Assembly (NCBI GenBank): GCA_963751335.1
Contig: CAVVUB010000004.1
Coordinates: forward strand, 551,631-615,630
DNA: 64,000 bases
Origin: Bog-473 sp963751335
GTDB lineage: Bacteria; Actinomycetota; Acidimicrobiia; Acidimicrobiales; RAAP-2
Reading direction: 5' to 3'
Part shown: piece by piece, positions 53,122 through 63,266 of the stretch
Layout: each line of letters opens with the position of its first letter
Numbering within the stretch: the stretch's first letter is position 1
Notes under the pieces: generated by a model
The model's database searches: none
Told to the model about the DNA's origin: nothing
Seen by the model: the letters and a program-made list of their open reading frames with translations, nothing else
Position numbers and translations under genes: made by a program

Positions 53122-54033
53122 GTGAGCATCACGTACGAGATCTCTCATCTGCGTACACTCGAAGCTGAGGCCGTCCACATCGTTCGCGAGGTGGCGGCCA
53201 GCTTCGAGCGGCCCGTCTTGCTGTATTCGGGGGGCAAGGACTCAGTCGTCATGCTCCACGTTGCGACCAAGGCCTTCTGGCCTGCCCCGCTGCCCTTTCC
53301 CATCATGCACGTGGATACCGGACACAATCTGCCAGAGGTCATCGAGTTCCGGGACCGTTCGGTTGATCGTCTCGGGGTCCGCCTTGTGGTGGCGAACGTG
53401 CAGGAGGACATCGACGCCGGCAGAGTGGCGGAGGAGACTGGTCCGCGCGCCAGCCGGAATCGCCTCCAGACGGTCACCCTTCTCAGGGCGATCCTTGAAA
53501 ACCGGTTCGATGCGGTGTTCGGCGGGGCCCGGCGTGACGAAGAGAAGGCAAGAGCCAAGGAGCGCGTCTTTAGCTTTCGAGATGAATTCGGTCAATGGGA
53601 TCCCAAGAGCCAGCGACCGGAATTGTGGAGTCTCTACAACGGAGAGCATCGAAAAGGCGAACACATTCGTGTGTTCCCGCTCTCGAACTGGACCGAACTC
53701 GACATCTGGCAATACATCTCCGAGGAGGACATCGAGCTGCCGAGCCTGTACTACGCCCATCGACGTGAAGTCTTCGAGCGGGATGGGATGCTCTTGCCGG
53801 CGTCACCGTTCGTGACGGTCCTCGAAGGTGAAGAGGCATTTGAAACGACCGTCCGGTTCAGAACAATCGGTGATGCGACGTGCACGGGCTGTGTTGAGTC
53901 TTCGGCATCTGCGATTGACGCCGTGCTGGCGGAGGTGGCGGCGACTCGGCTTACCGAGCGCGGTGCGACGCGTGCCGACGATCGAGTGTCCGAGGCGGGC
54001 ATGGAGGACCGAAAGAGGGAGGGTTACTTCTGA
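53122..54033 (+). CDS. cysD: Sulfate adenylyltransferase subunit 2 (ATP sulfurylase small subunit)
   Basis: The 303-residue protein has CysD features: SHLRTLEAEAVHIVREVAAS, the PP-loop-like LLYSGGKDSVVMLH, FGGARRDEEKARAKERVFSF, and SNWTELDIWQYI, with CTGC near the end. GTG 53122 fits the usual N-terminus; GTG 53098 is an in-frame alternative. With CysN it makes adenosine 5-prime-phosphosulfate from ATP and sulfate. It overlaps the next gene by one base. Its place behind a sulfotransferase operon suggests PAPS supply for sulfation rather than only assimilation. Confidence 0.9.
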   Translation: MSITYEISHLRTLEAEAVHIVREVAASFERPVLLYSGGKDSVVMLHVATKAFWPAPLPFPIMHVDTGHNLPEVIEFRDRSVDRLGVRLVVANVQEDIDAGRVAEETGPRASRNRLQTVTLLRAILENRFDAVFGGARRDEEKARAKERVFSFRDEFGQWDPKSQRPELWSLYNGEHRKGEHIRVFPLSNWTELDIWQYISEEDIELPSLYYAHRREVFERDGMLLPASPFVTVLEGEEAFETTVRFRTIGDATCTGCVESSASAIDAVLAEVAATRLTERGATRADDRVSEAGMEDRKREGYF

Positions 54034-55887
54034 TGTCGGAACTGCTTCGCTTGGCGACTGCGGGTTCCGTGGACGACGGGAAATCCACCTTGATCGGTCG
54101 CCTGCTTTACGATTCCAAGTCAATATTTGCCGACCAATTGGAAGCGGTCGAGCGCACATCTCGAGAACGCGGTGATGAGTACACCAACTTGGCTTTGTTG
54201 ACCGATGGTCTACGGGCCGAACGTGAACAAGGCATCACGATCGACGTCGCCTATCGCTACTTCTCGACGCCACGACGGAAGTTCATCATTGCGGACACAC
54301 CTGGACACATCCAGTACACCCGCAATATGGTTACCGGTGCGTCCACCGCGGACTTGGCATTGATCCTGATCGATGCGCGTCACGGCATTGTTGGAGCAAT
54401 CACGTCGCCATGCGTTCATCGCCAGTTTGCTGGGCATTCCCCATTTGGTCGTGTGCATCAACAAGATGGACCTCGTCAATTGGTCGCAGGATCGCTTCGA
54501 AGAGATACAGGAGGAGTTTCGGAGCTTCGCCATGAAGCTTGACGTCCACGATCTGACCTTCATTCCCGTCTCCGCCCTGTTGGGGGACAACGTTGTCGAT
54601 CAGAGCCCGAGCATGACCTGGTACGACGGCCGACCATTGCTGCAGCACCTCGAGAGCGTCCATATCGCATCGGACCGCAATCTCATAGATCCTCGATTCC
54701 CTGTTCAGTACGTGATCCGGCCCCAATCCGGAACCGACCTCGATCTCCATGATTACCGGGGTTATGCGGGCACCGTATGTAGCGGCGTCTTTCAGCCTGA
54801 CGACGAGGTTGTTGTGCTGCCGTCTGGGTTTACGTCAAGGGTTGCCGAAGTGAGGGCACCAGGCGGCGAGGTGATCGATCGGGCCTTTCCTCCACAATCG
54901 GTGACGATCAGGCTTACTGATGACATCGATGTGAGCAGGGGCGACATGCTCTGCCGGCCCAACAACCGGCCGACGGTCAGTCAGGACATCGACGCCACGG
55001 TCTGCTGGTTTTCCGAGCAGTCATCACTCGCTGTAGGTAACCGATACCTGATCCGCCATACCTCCCGCTCAGTCACGGCATCGGTCGAGGTGCTCGAATA
55101 TCGACTCGATATCAACACGCTGCACCGGGATGAATCGGCCAATCGGCTTGAGCTGAATGAGATCGGTCGGATACGCCTGCGAGCTCAGCAGCCATTGATG
55201 TTTGACCCGTACAGACGGAATCGCTCGACCGGCGGCTTTATTCTCGTTGACCCGACGACCAAGAGCACGGTGGCGGCGGGGATGATCCTGGGTGGAGATC
55301 AGCCATCGTTGGCCAGCAACGTGACCTGGCACGCCACTGCGGTGGAGCGAGACCAGAGAGGCGCATTGGGTGCCACGGTCTGGCTTACCGGCTTGCCCGG
55401 ATCCGGCAAATCCACGGTCGCAGTCGAGGTTGAGCGCCGACTGGTCGAGGCCGGTCGAGCAGCGTATCTGCTCGACGGAGACAACCTCAGGCATGGGCTG
55501 AATGCCGATCTGGGATTCGAGGACGCTGAGAGGGCGGAAAACGTGCGGCGAGTTGGCGAGGTTGCCAGGCTCTTCGCCGATGCCGGACTCATTGCCGTGG
55601 TCTCGCTCGTCTCTCCTTTCCGGGCTGACCGCAATCGGGTACGCGACAACCATCGGTCGGCTGGGCTCCGTTTTCTTGAAGTTTTTGTCGACACCCCTCG
55701 GGAGATGTGTGAAGCGCGCGACCCCAAGGGACTCTTTGCCAAGGCTCGCTCTGGCCAACTACCCGGGCTTACGGGAGTGGATGGCCCCTATGAGCCGCCT
55801 AACTCACCAGACCTCGTGCTTCGTCCGGGCCACGGAAGCCCGGCCGCCATGGCGGACCTTGTCCTTGGACAGTTGGAGTTGAGATGA
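54033..55887 (+). pseudogene. cysNC: Bifunctional CysN-CysC (ATP sulfurylase large subunit/APS kinase), one frameshift
   Basis: From ATG 54033, the GTPase domain has GSVDDGKSTLIGRLLYDSKS (P-loop), REQGITIDVAYRYF and ADTPGHIQY. After DARHG near 54385 one extra base breaks the frame; the next frame continues LLEQSRRHAFIASLLGIPHL with INKMD (G4 motif). A beta-barrel part follows, then the CysC APS-kinase domain (from about 55370) with TGLPGSGKSTVAVEVERRLV, LDGDNLRHGLN and FVDTPREMCEARDPKGLF. The fused enzyme would phosphorylate APS to PAPS. The C-terminal part alone, from ATG 54373, lacks the GTPase P-loop but keeps APS kinase. The stop overlaps the next start. Confidence 0.87.
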
Positions 55888-56715
55888 CAGCGATCGCGAC
55901 CGACAAACTGACACCCACCGTCGGCGCTCTCGTCGAAGGTGTGGACCGTGACCGGCTCGAGCATGACAAGACCCTGCCGGCCTGGACGCTCGAAGCGTTG
56001 GAGTCCTATGGGGTGCTGGTCTTCCGGGGCATCTTTTTCGATGACGAAAGCCAAGTGGCGTTCAGCCGCAAGCTCGGCACCGTTGAGAAACTCGGAAGTG
56101 GCGAGAACCCAGAGATCTTCCGGGTCACCCTGGATCCCAAGAAGAACCCCGTGGCCCAGTACTTGAAGGGTACTTTCGATTGGCACATCGACGGCTGCAC
56201 CGATGACATACCGATCATGGCCACGATGCTCAGCGCGAGGGCTGTGGCTGATTGGGGTGGTGACACAGAGTTCGCCAGCTCCTACCAGGCGTACGAGGAC
56301 TTGCCAGAAGCGGACAAAGCGCGCTGTGACTCGCTTCGCGTTGTCCATTCCATCGAAGCAACGCAGCGGCTCGTCAACCCCGACCCCACTCCCGAGGAGG
56401 TGACGATGTGGCGGCAGCGACCAGTCAAGGAACACCCGCTGGTCTGGACGCACCGCTCTGGACGTAAGTCGCTCGTGCTCGGGGCCACAACCGACCACGT
56501 CGTCGGGCCTTAACCCAGGGGATGGGCGGGCCTTGCTCGATGACCTCCTGGACCGCTCGACGGCTCCAGAGCGGGTCTATCGCCACCATTGGGAGGTCGG
56601 GGATGTCGTGATCTGGGACAACCGGGGCGTTTTGCACCGAGCACTTCGCTATGACCCAACGTCGCCGCGAGATATGCATCGCACGACCTTCGCCGGAGAC
56701 GAACCAATTCAGTGA
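55884..56715 (+). pseudogene. TauD/TfdA-family 2-oxoglutarate-dependent dioxygenase, one frameshift
   Basis: ATG 55884 overlaps the cysNC stop (ATGA). The sequence has ESYGVLVFRGIFFDDESQVA and the iron site FDWHIDG (H-x-D). Near 56510 the frame shifts so that VVG continues as LNPGDGRALLDDLL, giving the distal His in WDNRGVLHRALRYD and 2OG-binding Arg in MHRTTFAGD. Relatives include TauD (taurine), AtsK (alkyl sulfates) and TfdA. Next to PAPS and sulfatase genes an AtsK-like cleavage of a sulfate ester or sulfonate is plausible; that is inference. It ends the operon. Confidence 0.8.
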
Positions 56716-56989
56716 GATCAGAAAGAAACGAACTGGCGAATGAGCGTGTTCCGCCCGATAGGTCGGCGACCGGAGCCAGCAGCCCGGTCGGGTTTGCCCG
56801 CTGCGAAGCGTTCAGTTCACCACGTCCTGCATCTCGCTTTAATGCGGGTCTCCGACGGGGTCGGCACCAGAGACCATTGGCTGGTACCCAAGGACAACTG
56901 GAATCAATTGGGCCTTCCGACACTGGTGGTCGCGGTCGAGGACCTCCGCCAAGCGTTGAAGCGCACCGTCGGCACTGAAATCGAGACGG

Positions 56990-57283
56990 CTAGAGGAGTC
57001 GGAAAGGCGTACCCACCATCGAGACGTGGCTGCTTCTGTACGGGACAATCAGAAGGGGCGCACCGACTTTTTGGTGCCGCTCTATCAGTTGTTCGAGGAA
57101 TTCAGCTCGCACCTCGTTAGCTGCATCGTGATAGCGGAGCTGTCTGGGCTCTCTGCCCACGAGAGCATCAACTCCGATTGCGGAGGACGTGAACGATGGG
57201 GCGATGCTCCACATATGAACCGCCAGCAGCTTGGCCTGTTTGCCCGTGCGGCTGACGGCGGCCAGCGCGTGCGTAAAGGCCAA
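56990..57283 (-). pseudogene. Possible C-terminal fragment of a permease
   Basis: The 97-codon frame has KQAKLLAVHMWS, EPRQLRYHDAANEVRAEFLE and IERHQKVGAPLLIVPYRSS. The VGAPLLIVPYRS ending resembles the cytoplasmic tail of some amino-acid/polyamine permeases. No transmembrane part is present. Assignment is weak. Confidence 0.25.
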
Positions 57284-57336
57284 AATGTCATTTAGGCGCG
57301 AGACGAAGCAAGGTAATCCGGTACTTCCATTTAGTC

Positions 57337-57483
57337 ATGCTGGACGAGCAGGAGGCACGCTCCGCGCCGCAGCCGGTCCTCTACCAAATTCGAGACAAGC
57401 TCGACCGCCTAGGCGTCGAAGTCGACCCGGATGCCACGACCAACCTCCCCCGGGACCTCGGCTCTGCAAACGGTCAGCCGTAG
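57337..57483 (+). CDS. Tiny hypothetical ORF
   Basis: The 48-residue frame reads MLDEQEARSAPQPVLYQIRD, KLDRLGVEVDPDA and TTNLPRDLGSANGQP. The composition is protein-like and there is a related-looking continuation (FIEAALDRINAMLP) in another frame to about 57590, so it may be the start of a frameshifted gene. No family recognised. Confidence 0.3.
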   Translation: MLDEQEARSAPQPVLYQIRDKLDRLGVEVDPDATTNLPRDLGSANGQP

Positions 57484-57661
57484 GCCGCGATCCTGTAACC
57501 GTGGCTTCATCGAGGCGGCGCTCGATCGAATCAACGCCATGTTGCCCACTGTGGCCGGAGGCCCACATTCGCGGAGCGCAGGTAGATGAGGCGGCGTCCA
57601 GGCCGGCCGCGCATCGACCAGCTGGGCCAGTTACTACCTTTCGCTACCTTGGCCTCGTGCG

Positions 57662-58273
57662 GTGTCGACGCTGCAATGGGTGCCTGCGCGTGTTTTTCGT
57701 CCATCGAGTCGACACCTTCGGTGCCCCTCATGCCGATCGCGAGACCTTTGCAGGTGTGGCCGGGTCAAACAGCTGAAGTCTGAGACTTGCGTTCGCTGCA
57801 GGGATGTCGAGGGACAGGCGAACGGCAACTGGAAAGGTGGACGTACCAGGCACAAAGCCGGCTATGTGATGGTGCGCGTTCCTGGTCATCCTCGAGCCAC
57901 AAGTGGACCGTATGTGTTCGAGCACATACTCGTGGCAGAGGACCTGCTTGGCCGGTACCTACTCGATGGTGAAACCGTGCACCATCGAAACGGCGTCCGT
58001 GACGACAATCGTCCTGAGAATCTCGAACTCTGGACGAACCCGCAACCATCGGGCATCCGGGTGAGCGACGCCATCGAGTGGGCGCGCACCATTCAGGAGC
58101 GTTACGAGGGACCAGGCGCACCTCCAACGATGCTCACGGTTTCCCATGAGCACCCTTGGAGGTGGCGGGAATCGAACCGACCGAAGCGCGGATGCGAAAG
58201 GCCTCGTCAGCGCTGTTTATGCGTTCTGACCAGGCGAAACACGGTATCCGGCACTTGCCAAATTGACCGTTAA
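57662..58273 (+). CDS. HNH endonuclease with N-terminal zinc ribbon, copy C
   Basis: The 203-codon frame includes LRCPSCRSRDLCRCGRVKQL and ETCVRCRDVEG (zinc-binding Cys pairs), NGNWKGGRTRHKAGYVMVRV, GPYVFEHILVAEDLLGRYLL and VHHRNGVRDDNRPENLELW (HNH). Compared with copy A, an extra two bases near 57690 put the first zinc knuckle (CRRCNGCLRVF) out of frame, so the N-terminus is uncertain. The C-terminal about 35 residues read through the hairpin and tRNA-like sequence and may not be natural. Confidence 0.65.
   Translation: MSTLQWVPARVFRPSSRHLRCPSCRSRDLCRCGRVKQLKSETCVRCRDVEGQANGNWKGGRTRHKAGYVMVRVPGHPRATSGPYVFEHILVAEDLLGRYLLDGETVHHRNGVRDDNRPENLELWTNPQPSGIRVSDAIEWARTIQERYEGPGAPPTMLTVSHEHPWRWRESNRPKRGCERPRQRCLCVLTRRNTVSGTCQIDR
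58117..58162. repeat. Hairpin at the end of HNH copy C
   Basis: The CACCTCCAA and ATGCTCA arms pair with TGAGCA and TTGGAGGTG around a short loop, in the same position as in copies A and B. It overlaps the minus-strand tRNA/tmRNA 3-prime-end-like segment. Confidence 0.75.
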
Positions 58274-58465
58274 TGACCACAATTTCGTGTCTTTTCTGTG
58301 TTCTTGTGTCCTTTTCGTGTCGTGTGAAGCAGCCCGAGCTCCCCACATCCTCGAGCGATGCACGTTCGTCATCAGGCTTGCTCTGAGACCACGACGCTGA
58401 GAGGAGAGGGGTCCGCTCCGCGGATCCGAGAGTCATTGTCAATAGTTGTGGATGAGGTTTCTCGA

Positions 58466-59740
58466 TCAGGCGGCGACGGACCCGGTGCTGCTGTCGCTGT
58501 CGGTGGTCACAATCCTCTCTTGTAGCTTGCCGTCGATGAACGTGGCGCCGGCGTGGACCAGCGGGACGAGCTCGTGGCCGTTGATGCGGCGCCAACGGTC
58601 CTGAGCGGCGTCGAGCAGCTTGTAGGCCATGGCCAGTCCGGCCTTGCGCGAACCAGCGCCGCGGGTGACCTTGGTCCGGAGTCGTACTGTCGAGAAGGTC
58701 GACTCGATGGGATTGGTGGTCCGCAGGTGGATCCAATGCTCGGCCGGGAAGTCGTAGAAGGCGAGCAGGACGTCGAGCTGACCGGTGATCTTCTTCACGG
58801 CCTTGTCGAACGCCGCGAACTCGTCGGCGAAGGCCTTGACCGCTTCGAGCGCAGCGGCGCGGAGCCCGCCGAGTAGATCTTGGCGATGGCGTCTTTGGCC
58901 TGGGTGTGGAGGCGCTTGGGCAGGGCGTCGAGGCAGTTGGCCGTGACGTGGACCCAGCAACGCTGCTCACGGGTGGAGGGGAACACGTCACGCAGCGCCG
59001 CCCGAACCCGAGCGCCCCGTCGCCGACAGCGAGCACCGGGGCGGACAGCCCGCGCTCTTTCAGCGAGCGAAGTACGTCGGCCCAGCTGTCGGTGGACTCG
59101 CGATACCGTCGGCCAGCGCCACCAGCTCCTTGGTGCCGTCGGGGCGCACGCCCACGATGACGAGGCAGCACAGGCGGTCCTCTTCGAGGCGGATGTTGAA
59201 GTGCACGCCGTCGACCCAGAAGTAGACGTAGTCGACACCAGAGAGGTCCCGGCCGCTCCATTCGGCGTGCTCGGCCTGGAAGGCCACGGTGAGCCGGTTG
59301 ATGCTCGACGCTGACAAGCCGGCCTCGGCCCCGAAGAACTCGCCGAGTGCGGGGGCGAAGTCGCCGGTCGAGAGCCCGCGGAGGTACAGGATCGGTAGCA
59401 CCTCGGTGACCTTGGGCGACTTGCGCATGTAGGCGGGCAAGATGGCCGAGCTGAAGTGCTCGCCCTCTCGGCGGTCGTCGACGTGCGGGGCACTCACCTC
59501 GACCATCCCGGCCCCGGTCGTCACCTCCCGGGCCCGGGCGTAGCCATTGCCGACCACCAGGCGCTTGCCGGTGGCATCGAGGTCGTCGGCATTTGCCTCG
59601 AGGTAAGCCCTTCGCTCGGCCAAAAGAGCCACAGCCAGCATCTCTTGGGCTGCTACCCGGCACAGCTCGTCGAGGTCGATCGTCAGCGCCTCGGGGTCAC
59701 CGCCGGGGTCGCGGTGGCGTCATGGACTAGTTTCAACATT
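58466..59740 (-). pseudogene. IS256/mutator-family transposase, multiply frameshifted
   Basis: Starting at ATG 59740 (MLKLVHDATATPAVTP), coding is spread over three frames. DPEALTIDLDELCRVAAQEM is followed by KSPKVTEVLPILYLRGLSTG and YFWVDGVHFNIRLEEDRLCC (first Asp). After a break near 59105 comes LAVGDGALGFGAAL (second Asp), and after another near 58870 TTNPIESTFSTVRLRTKVTR (Glu), ending SSTGSVAA. At least three indels are needed. It is a different subfamily from the transposase at 19391-24081. Terminal repeats were not identified. Confidence 0.8.
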
Positions 59741-59942
59741 GGCGTATCCCTCCCCGCCGGCTTCATCCGGCGGAATCGTTGTTTGCTCAACTTGGAGGGT
59801 ACGTCGCGCCCTTCAGGAGATCGCGCATCCACAACTTCTGGTTATAACTCCGGATCCGATGAGAGGAGCCGGAGTTCGCCGGCCTGCTCGACCGCCACAT
59901 TGCGATTGGAGTTCCGAGATTTCGATAAATGTGAGTTCTGGT

Positions 59943-60490
59943 ATGCCAGAACTCATCCCTGCTACCACCAACACCGTTCCTGCCGGTACCTCCGAGTCCC
60001 TCCAGCTTTCGATAAGTGCGAAGAAGTTCGCCGCCGCCTCTAGGGCCACATCAACCCGCCAGGCATACTCCGCGGACTGGCAGCAGTTCGTGGCCTGGTG
60101 CGAGCTGGAGGGTGTCGAGAGCCTCCGGCTTTACCCGCCACGCTATGTAACGGGGTCGCCGTGCTCGCAACCGACTACAAGGTCGCCTCGATCAGCCGCA
60201 AAGTTGCCGCTGTTGGCGCGCCACCGCACGGCGGCTACGACAGCCCCACCACGAGCGAGGCCGTCAAGCTGACCATGGCCGGGATTCGCCAACTCTGGCT
60301 CCAGGCAGAGGCAAGCCCGTCCCCTGGCCGTCTAGACCTCAAGCGGATCGTGAACGCTCTTCCCAAGGACCCGCTGGGTGACGCTACCGTGCTCTGCTGT
60401 TGACGGGGTTCGCCGGAGGCTTCAGGCGATCTGAGTTGGCTGCCCTTCAGGTCGAAAATGTCCAGTTCGTTGACGACGGTGTGCCACCGG
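59943..60490 (+). pseudogene. Tyrosine recombinase/integrase relic
   Basis: The first frame (ATG 59943) gives ATSTRQAYSADWQQFVAWCE, a SAM-like core-binding domain. Other frames continue ATDYKVASISRKVAAVGAPP, VKLTMAGIRQLWLQAEA and then LTGFAGGFRRSELAALQVEN, where GFRRSEL holds the first catalytic Arg. The His-x-x-Arg, His and Tyr regions are missing. At least two frameshifts plus a C-terminal deletion make it inactive. Confidence 0.7.
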
Positions 60491-60520
60491 CCCGTCCAGC
60501 GGGACAGACATTCGCTGCTC

Positions 60521-61653
60521 TCAACCCAGAACCCACCCGGGTACGGGGACCGTTACATTTCCGGGCCCCGCCCCCGAACCTGTGGAGCTGGGAGCGATTA
60601 CGCCGGCTGATGAGAGGAAGTAGATGACGATGAAGCCCGGACTGCCAGGGCCGCCATTGCCCCCAGAGCCACCTGGCGCTCCACCACCGCCGCCACCTCC
60701 GCCACCGCCACCAGCCGCCCCACTATTCCCACTGAGGATTGGGTTCTCATGGATGTCCGTCGCGCTTCCGTTGATGGCGGGACTTACTGAAGCCCCGGCC
60801 GACCCGTTCCCCCCACCACCACCTTGGGTAGCGGTTGCCGTTCCTCCGCCACCTCCGCCCGCTTGCTGCACTCCGAGCCCAGACCCGCCACCGAGCCCAT
60901 CGATCCCGAAGAGGCCCAGGTTCACGCCGCCAGGCCCACCGCCTCCGCTGGTGATCATTGTCGTTGCTGGGAAGGGGGAGTATCCACCACTCGGCGGGAA
61001 GGGTGTTTCCTGAGTTGAGTTGCCTAGCGAGCCGTATCCGCCCATACCACCATCGGCAGCGAGGCCCGGCTTTGACGCGTTGTCGAAGAAGAGCGCGGTC
61101 TGACCACCCTGCCCTCCTCGTTGCCCTGGGTTGCCGTTGGGTGCGCCGCCTGCGCCGCCTGCGCCGGGCTTACCGTTCTGGATGGTCAAAATAGTTCCCG
61201 CAGGTAATTCAAGGATGTGAAAGATGTAGGAACCTGCACCTCCACCACCACCTCCGACCTGATTGGGAATCCCCGAAGAACTTCCTCCGCCTCCGCCGCC
61301 TCCGCCAGCCCCGATGATATAGATCGCATAGGCGCCGGCGGCGGTGTCTTGAATGGTGTACGAGCCATTGGAGAAGAAGTGGAGGACGCCCACGTCCGCC
61401 TCCTGTGCTGCAGCCGGGCTGGCCGTACCAAGGAGACCGCCCCCGCTGCCCCCGCGCCACCCACTGCTGCCACACTCGCAAGCTTGAGCATCTCACGACG
61501 GGATGTGCCACCTTGAAGCCTTTCGGATATGAGCGGGTCCCGTTGACGGTGCCGCGATTCGGTTGCCCCGGCAGGAGTTGCACCTGCGACCAACGATGTG
61601 AGTCTTGCGAGTTGGGCCTTTAGGTCTGCCACCTCGCGTTCAAGGTCACTCAT
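60521..61653 (-). pseudogene. Tat-exported glycine-rich protein, one frameshift
   Basis: ATG 61653 begins MSDLEREVADLKAQLARLTS, a short coiled coil, then a twin-arginine signal TSRREMLKLASVAAVGGAGA. Near 61405 the frame shifts and continues PAAAQEADVGVLHFFSNGSY into a long Gly-rich region with GGGGGGG blocks, SGNSGAAGGGGGGGGG and a final VIYFLSSAGVIAPSS. The restored length is about 375 residues. Similar Gly-rich secreted proteins have tail-fibre or adhesin-like folds; function here is unknown. Confidence 0.6.
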
Positions 61654-61719
61654 CTCGTCAAATACCCCCTCTTTGAGTAGCCCAAAGCTGACTGGGAGGC
61701 CAAACGTATAGCTGGCGAT

Positions 61720-62009
61720 CTAGTCGAGCGCAACCGCTACCAGAGGCCGGGCATTTGGAGGAGGACGAACTCCATCGAGTGGGCGGTGCCGCCCGAACTT
61801 TCTGAGTCCAGTCAGCCCATCGAGATGATCGGGACACGCCCACACCCGCCACCACTTGTCGCCTCTCGGTGTGAGAACCACCGACCCGTGAAAGACGGGC
61901 TCTCTCGGCAGTGCGTTGCCTGCAGGTTGTCGGCGTAGACCATCGTCCAGCACCGGCCCGTCTCGGCCATGAAGCCGGGGCAGGGGTCGCCGGGTTGGGG
62001 CATCGTCAT
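61720..62009 (-). pseudogene. Small hypothetical protein, one frameshift
   Basis: ATG 62009 gives MTMPQPGDPCPGFMAETGRC then WTMVYADNLQATHC. After a shift near 61900 it continues PVFHGSVVLTPRGDKWWRVW and FGRHRPLDGVRPPPNAR to 61720, about 95 residues. It starts four bases after the stop of the upstream secreted-protein gene, so the two are probably an operon. Cys/Trp-rich; no family recognised. Confidence 0.5.
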
Positions 62010-62013
62010 GGGG

Positions 62014-62489
62014 CTATCCAGCCGGAATCGGCGTGAGGTAGCCGACGACAGTCGCTTGCTGTCCCGGTGACCCATTGCAGCTGATAGTTCCCGTGTCCCC
62101 GTAGATCGGCTGGAAAGGTGTCGCAACCATGCCGCCTTCGTTCTGATTGGATCCGTCGCCCGTTGGGTAGACGCCGTGACCGACAGTCGCTGCGTTCACG
62201 GTTGCGTTGATGATGCACTGCCTGTCTTGCCCGCCGTTGACCGACGTGATGGTCAGGCGCTCACCGGAGGGAATCGTCAGCGTTGAGGTGGTTCCGGCTA
62301 CGGTCGAGACGGTTTGCGCCAGGCGTGCTTCGCCGTGTACTGCGCGTCTGATTGACCTGTACTTGTCGTTGAGCTACCACCTGTACTGGCTCCATGGGCG
62401 ACGTCCGTCGCAAGCGTGATTCCTCCGATGAGGACACCTCCCGCCAGGAATGCGCCAAGTGCTGCCACCTTCGGATGATTCGTGAACAT
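62014..62489 (-). pseudogene. Small exported protein, one frameshift
   Basis: ATG 62489 has GGAGGAG upstream and gives a signal-like helix, VAALGAFLAGGVLIGGITLA, then TGGSSTTSTGQSDAQY. Near 62315 the frame changes to ARLAQTVSTVAGTTSTLTIP, and continues VNGGQDRQCIINATVNAATV to NGSPGQQATVVGYLTPIPAG at 62014. The restored length is about 158 residues. It looks like a secreted beta-rich protein; unknown function. Confidence 0.55.
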
Positions 62490-63266
62490 GGTCTCCTCCG
62501 TCTGTAGTCGCCAGAAGAAGGAACAGTCGCTCCCGCCAGCGTTCTCGGGGCGGAATCATGCAGCCTCGTCGGCGCGATCGTCCGCCACAGTGGAGCGGTC
62601 CAGACGATCTCGGGATCGGCCTACCAGCCAGCCCCTCGTTCGCATGAGCGCCCCCGACTACTGCATGGTCTCCGACGGCCCTCGACGGCCGACGGGCAGC
62701 GTCTGAGCAGCGACGATCTCCAGGCCTGCTCTGCTCTCCTCGACGCCGCCTCGCCTCCGGTGGAGAATGAGCAGCTCGCAAGGCCAGGATACGAAGCGCA
62801 GCCGACCCGAGACACGCGTCGGATCGATCACACCAACGTTTCGTACCGCGAGTGGACACCACGTCTCGACATGGGTCCCCCGTGGCACCCACGGCTCCCA
62901 ATCGCCCCCGCCCGATTCCCTTCTAGTCGGTCGGGGATGGCGTGGTCGTAGCGGCGGGGTCCTGGGCAGTCGTCGCCTTGGACCCCGCTGCCTACTCGTT
63001 GAGCAAACGTGCGCAGCGCTGGCGCGAAATGACCGTGTACCGATAGGTGACCTCACTGTTCGTCGTCAATAATCGCAACCAAGCAAAGAAGCGATCGTAC
63101 GTTGCGCCAATGCGGCGACGAGATCGGTCATCCCGTACCGGCAGTACGGGACACCGCTGAGATCGTCATCATCTGCGGTCAATTCACTCGGTTTGCACAA
63201 CGCCGATTGCTGCTTGATCTGAAGTCAGATAGACAACACCCGGAGCGGGTGGCGGGCACCTGAGAG
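62490..63266. other. Intergenic region with no supported gene
   Basis: About 775 bases between the leftward small secreted-protein genes and the rightward Gly-rich gene. Short frames on both strands lack family resemblance. An inverted GTACCGGCAGTAC (63135-63147) is the only clear small palindrome noticed. Confidence 0.35.

Larger units (their letters stand above)
56716..57628. other. Spacer after the catabolic operon, with possible fragments
   Basis: About 910 bases between the dioxygenase and HNH copy C. Two weak candidates are listed separately (56990-57283 minus and 57337-57483 plus). The rest has no recognisable domain, tRNA or strong hairpin. Confidence 0.35.
57629..58320 (+). mobile_element. 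HNH element copy C (best preserved)
   Basis: This roughly 690-bp unit is conserved with copy A from AGTTAC at the left to GTGTCCTTTTCGTGTCG at the right. It has a zinc-ribbon/HNH coding region, a hairpin (58117-58162), the tRNA/tmRNA-like 22-mer (58155-58176) and a tail with spaced GACAC-type repeats. No terminal inverted repeats or target duplication were recognised. Confidence 0.6.

Noticed and set aside
56740..57120. 126-codon plus-strand protein after the dioxygenase
   Set aside because: No domain, no RBS, and its composition is consistent with a shadow frame; a minus-strand fragment in the same area looks more protein-like.
60624..61013. Proline-rich 129-codon plus-strand protein
   Set aside because: The poly-Pro runs are the complement of Gly-rich codons in the opposite-strand exported protein.
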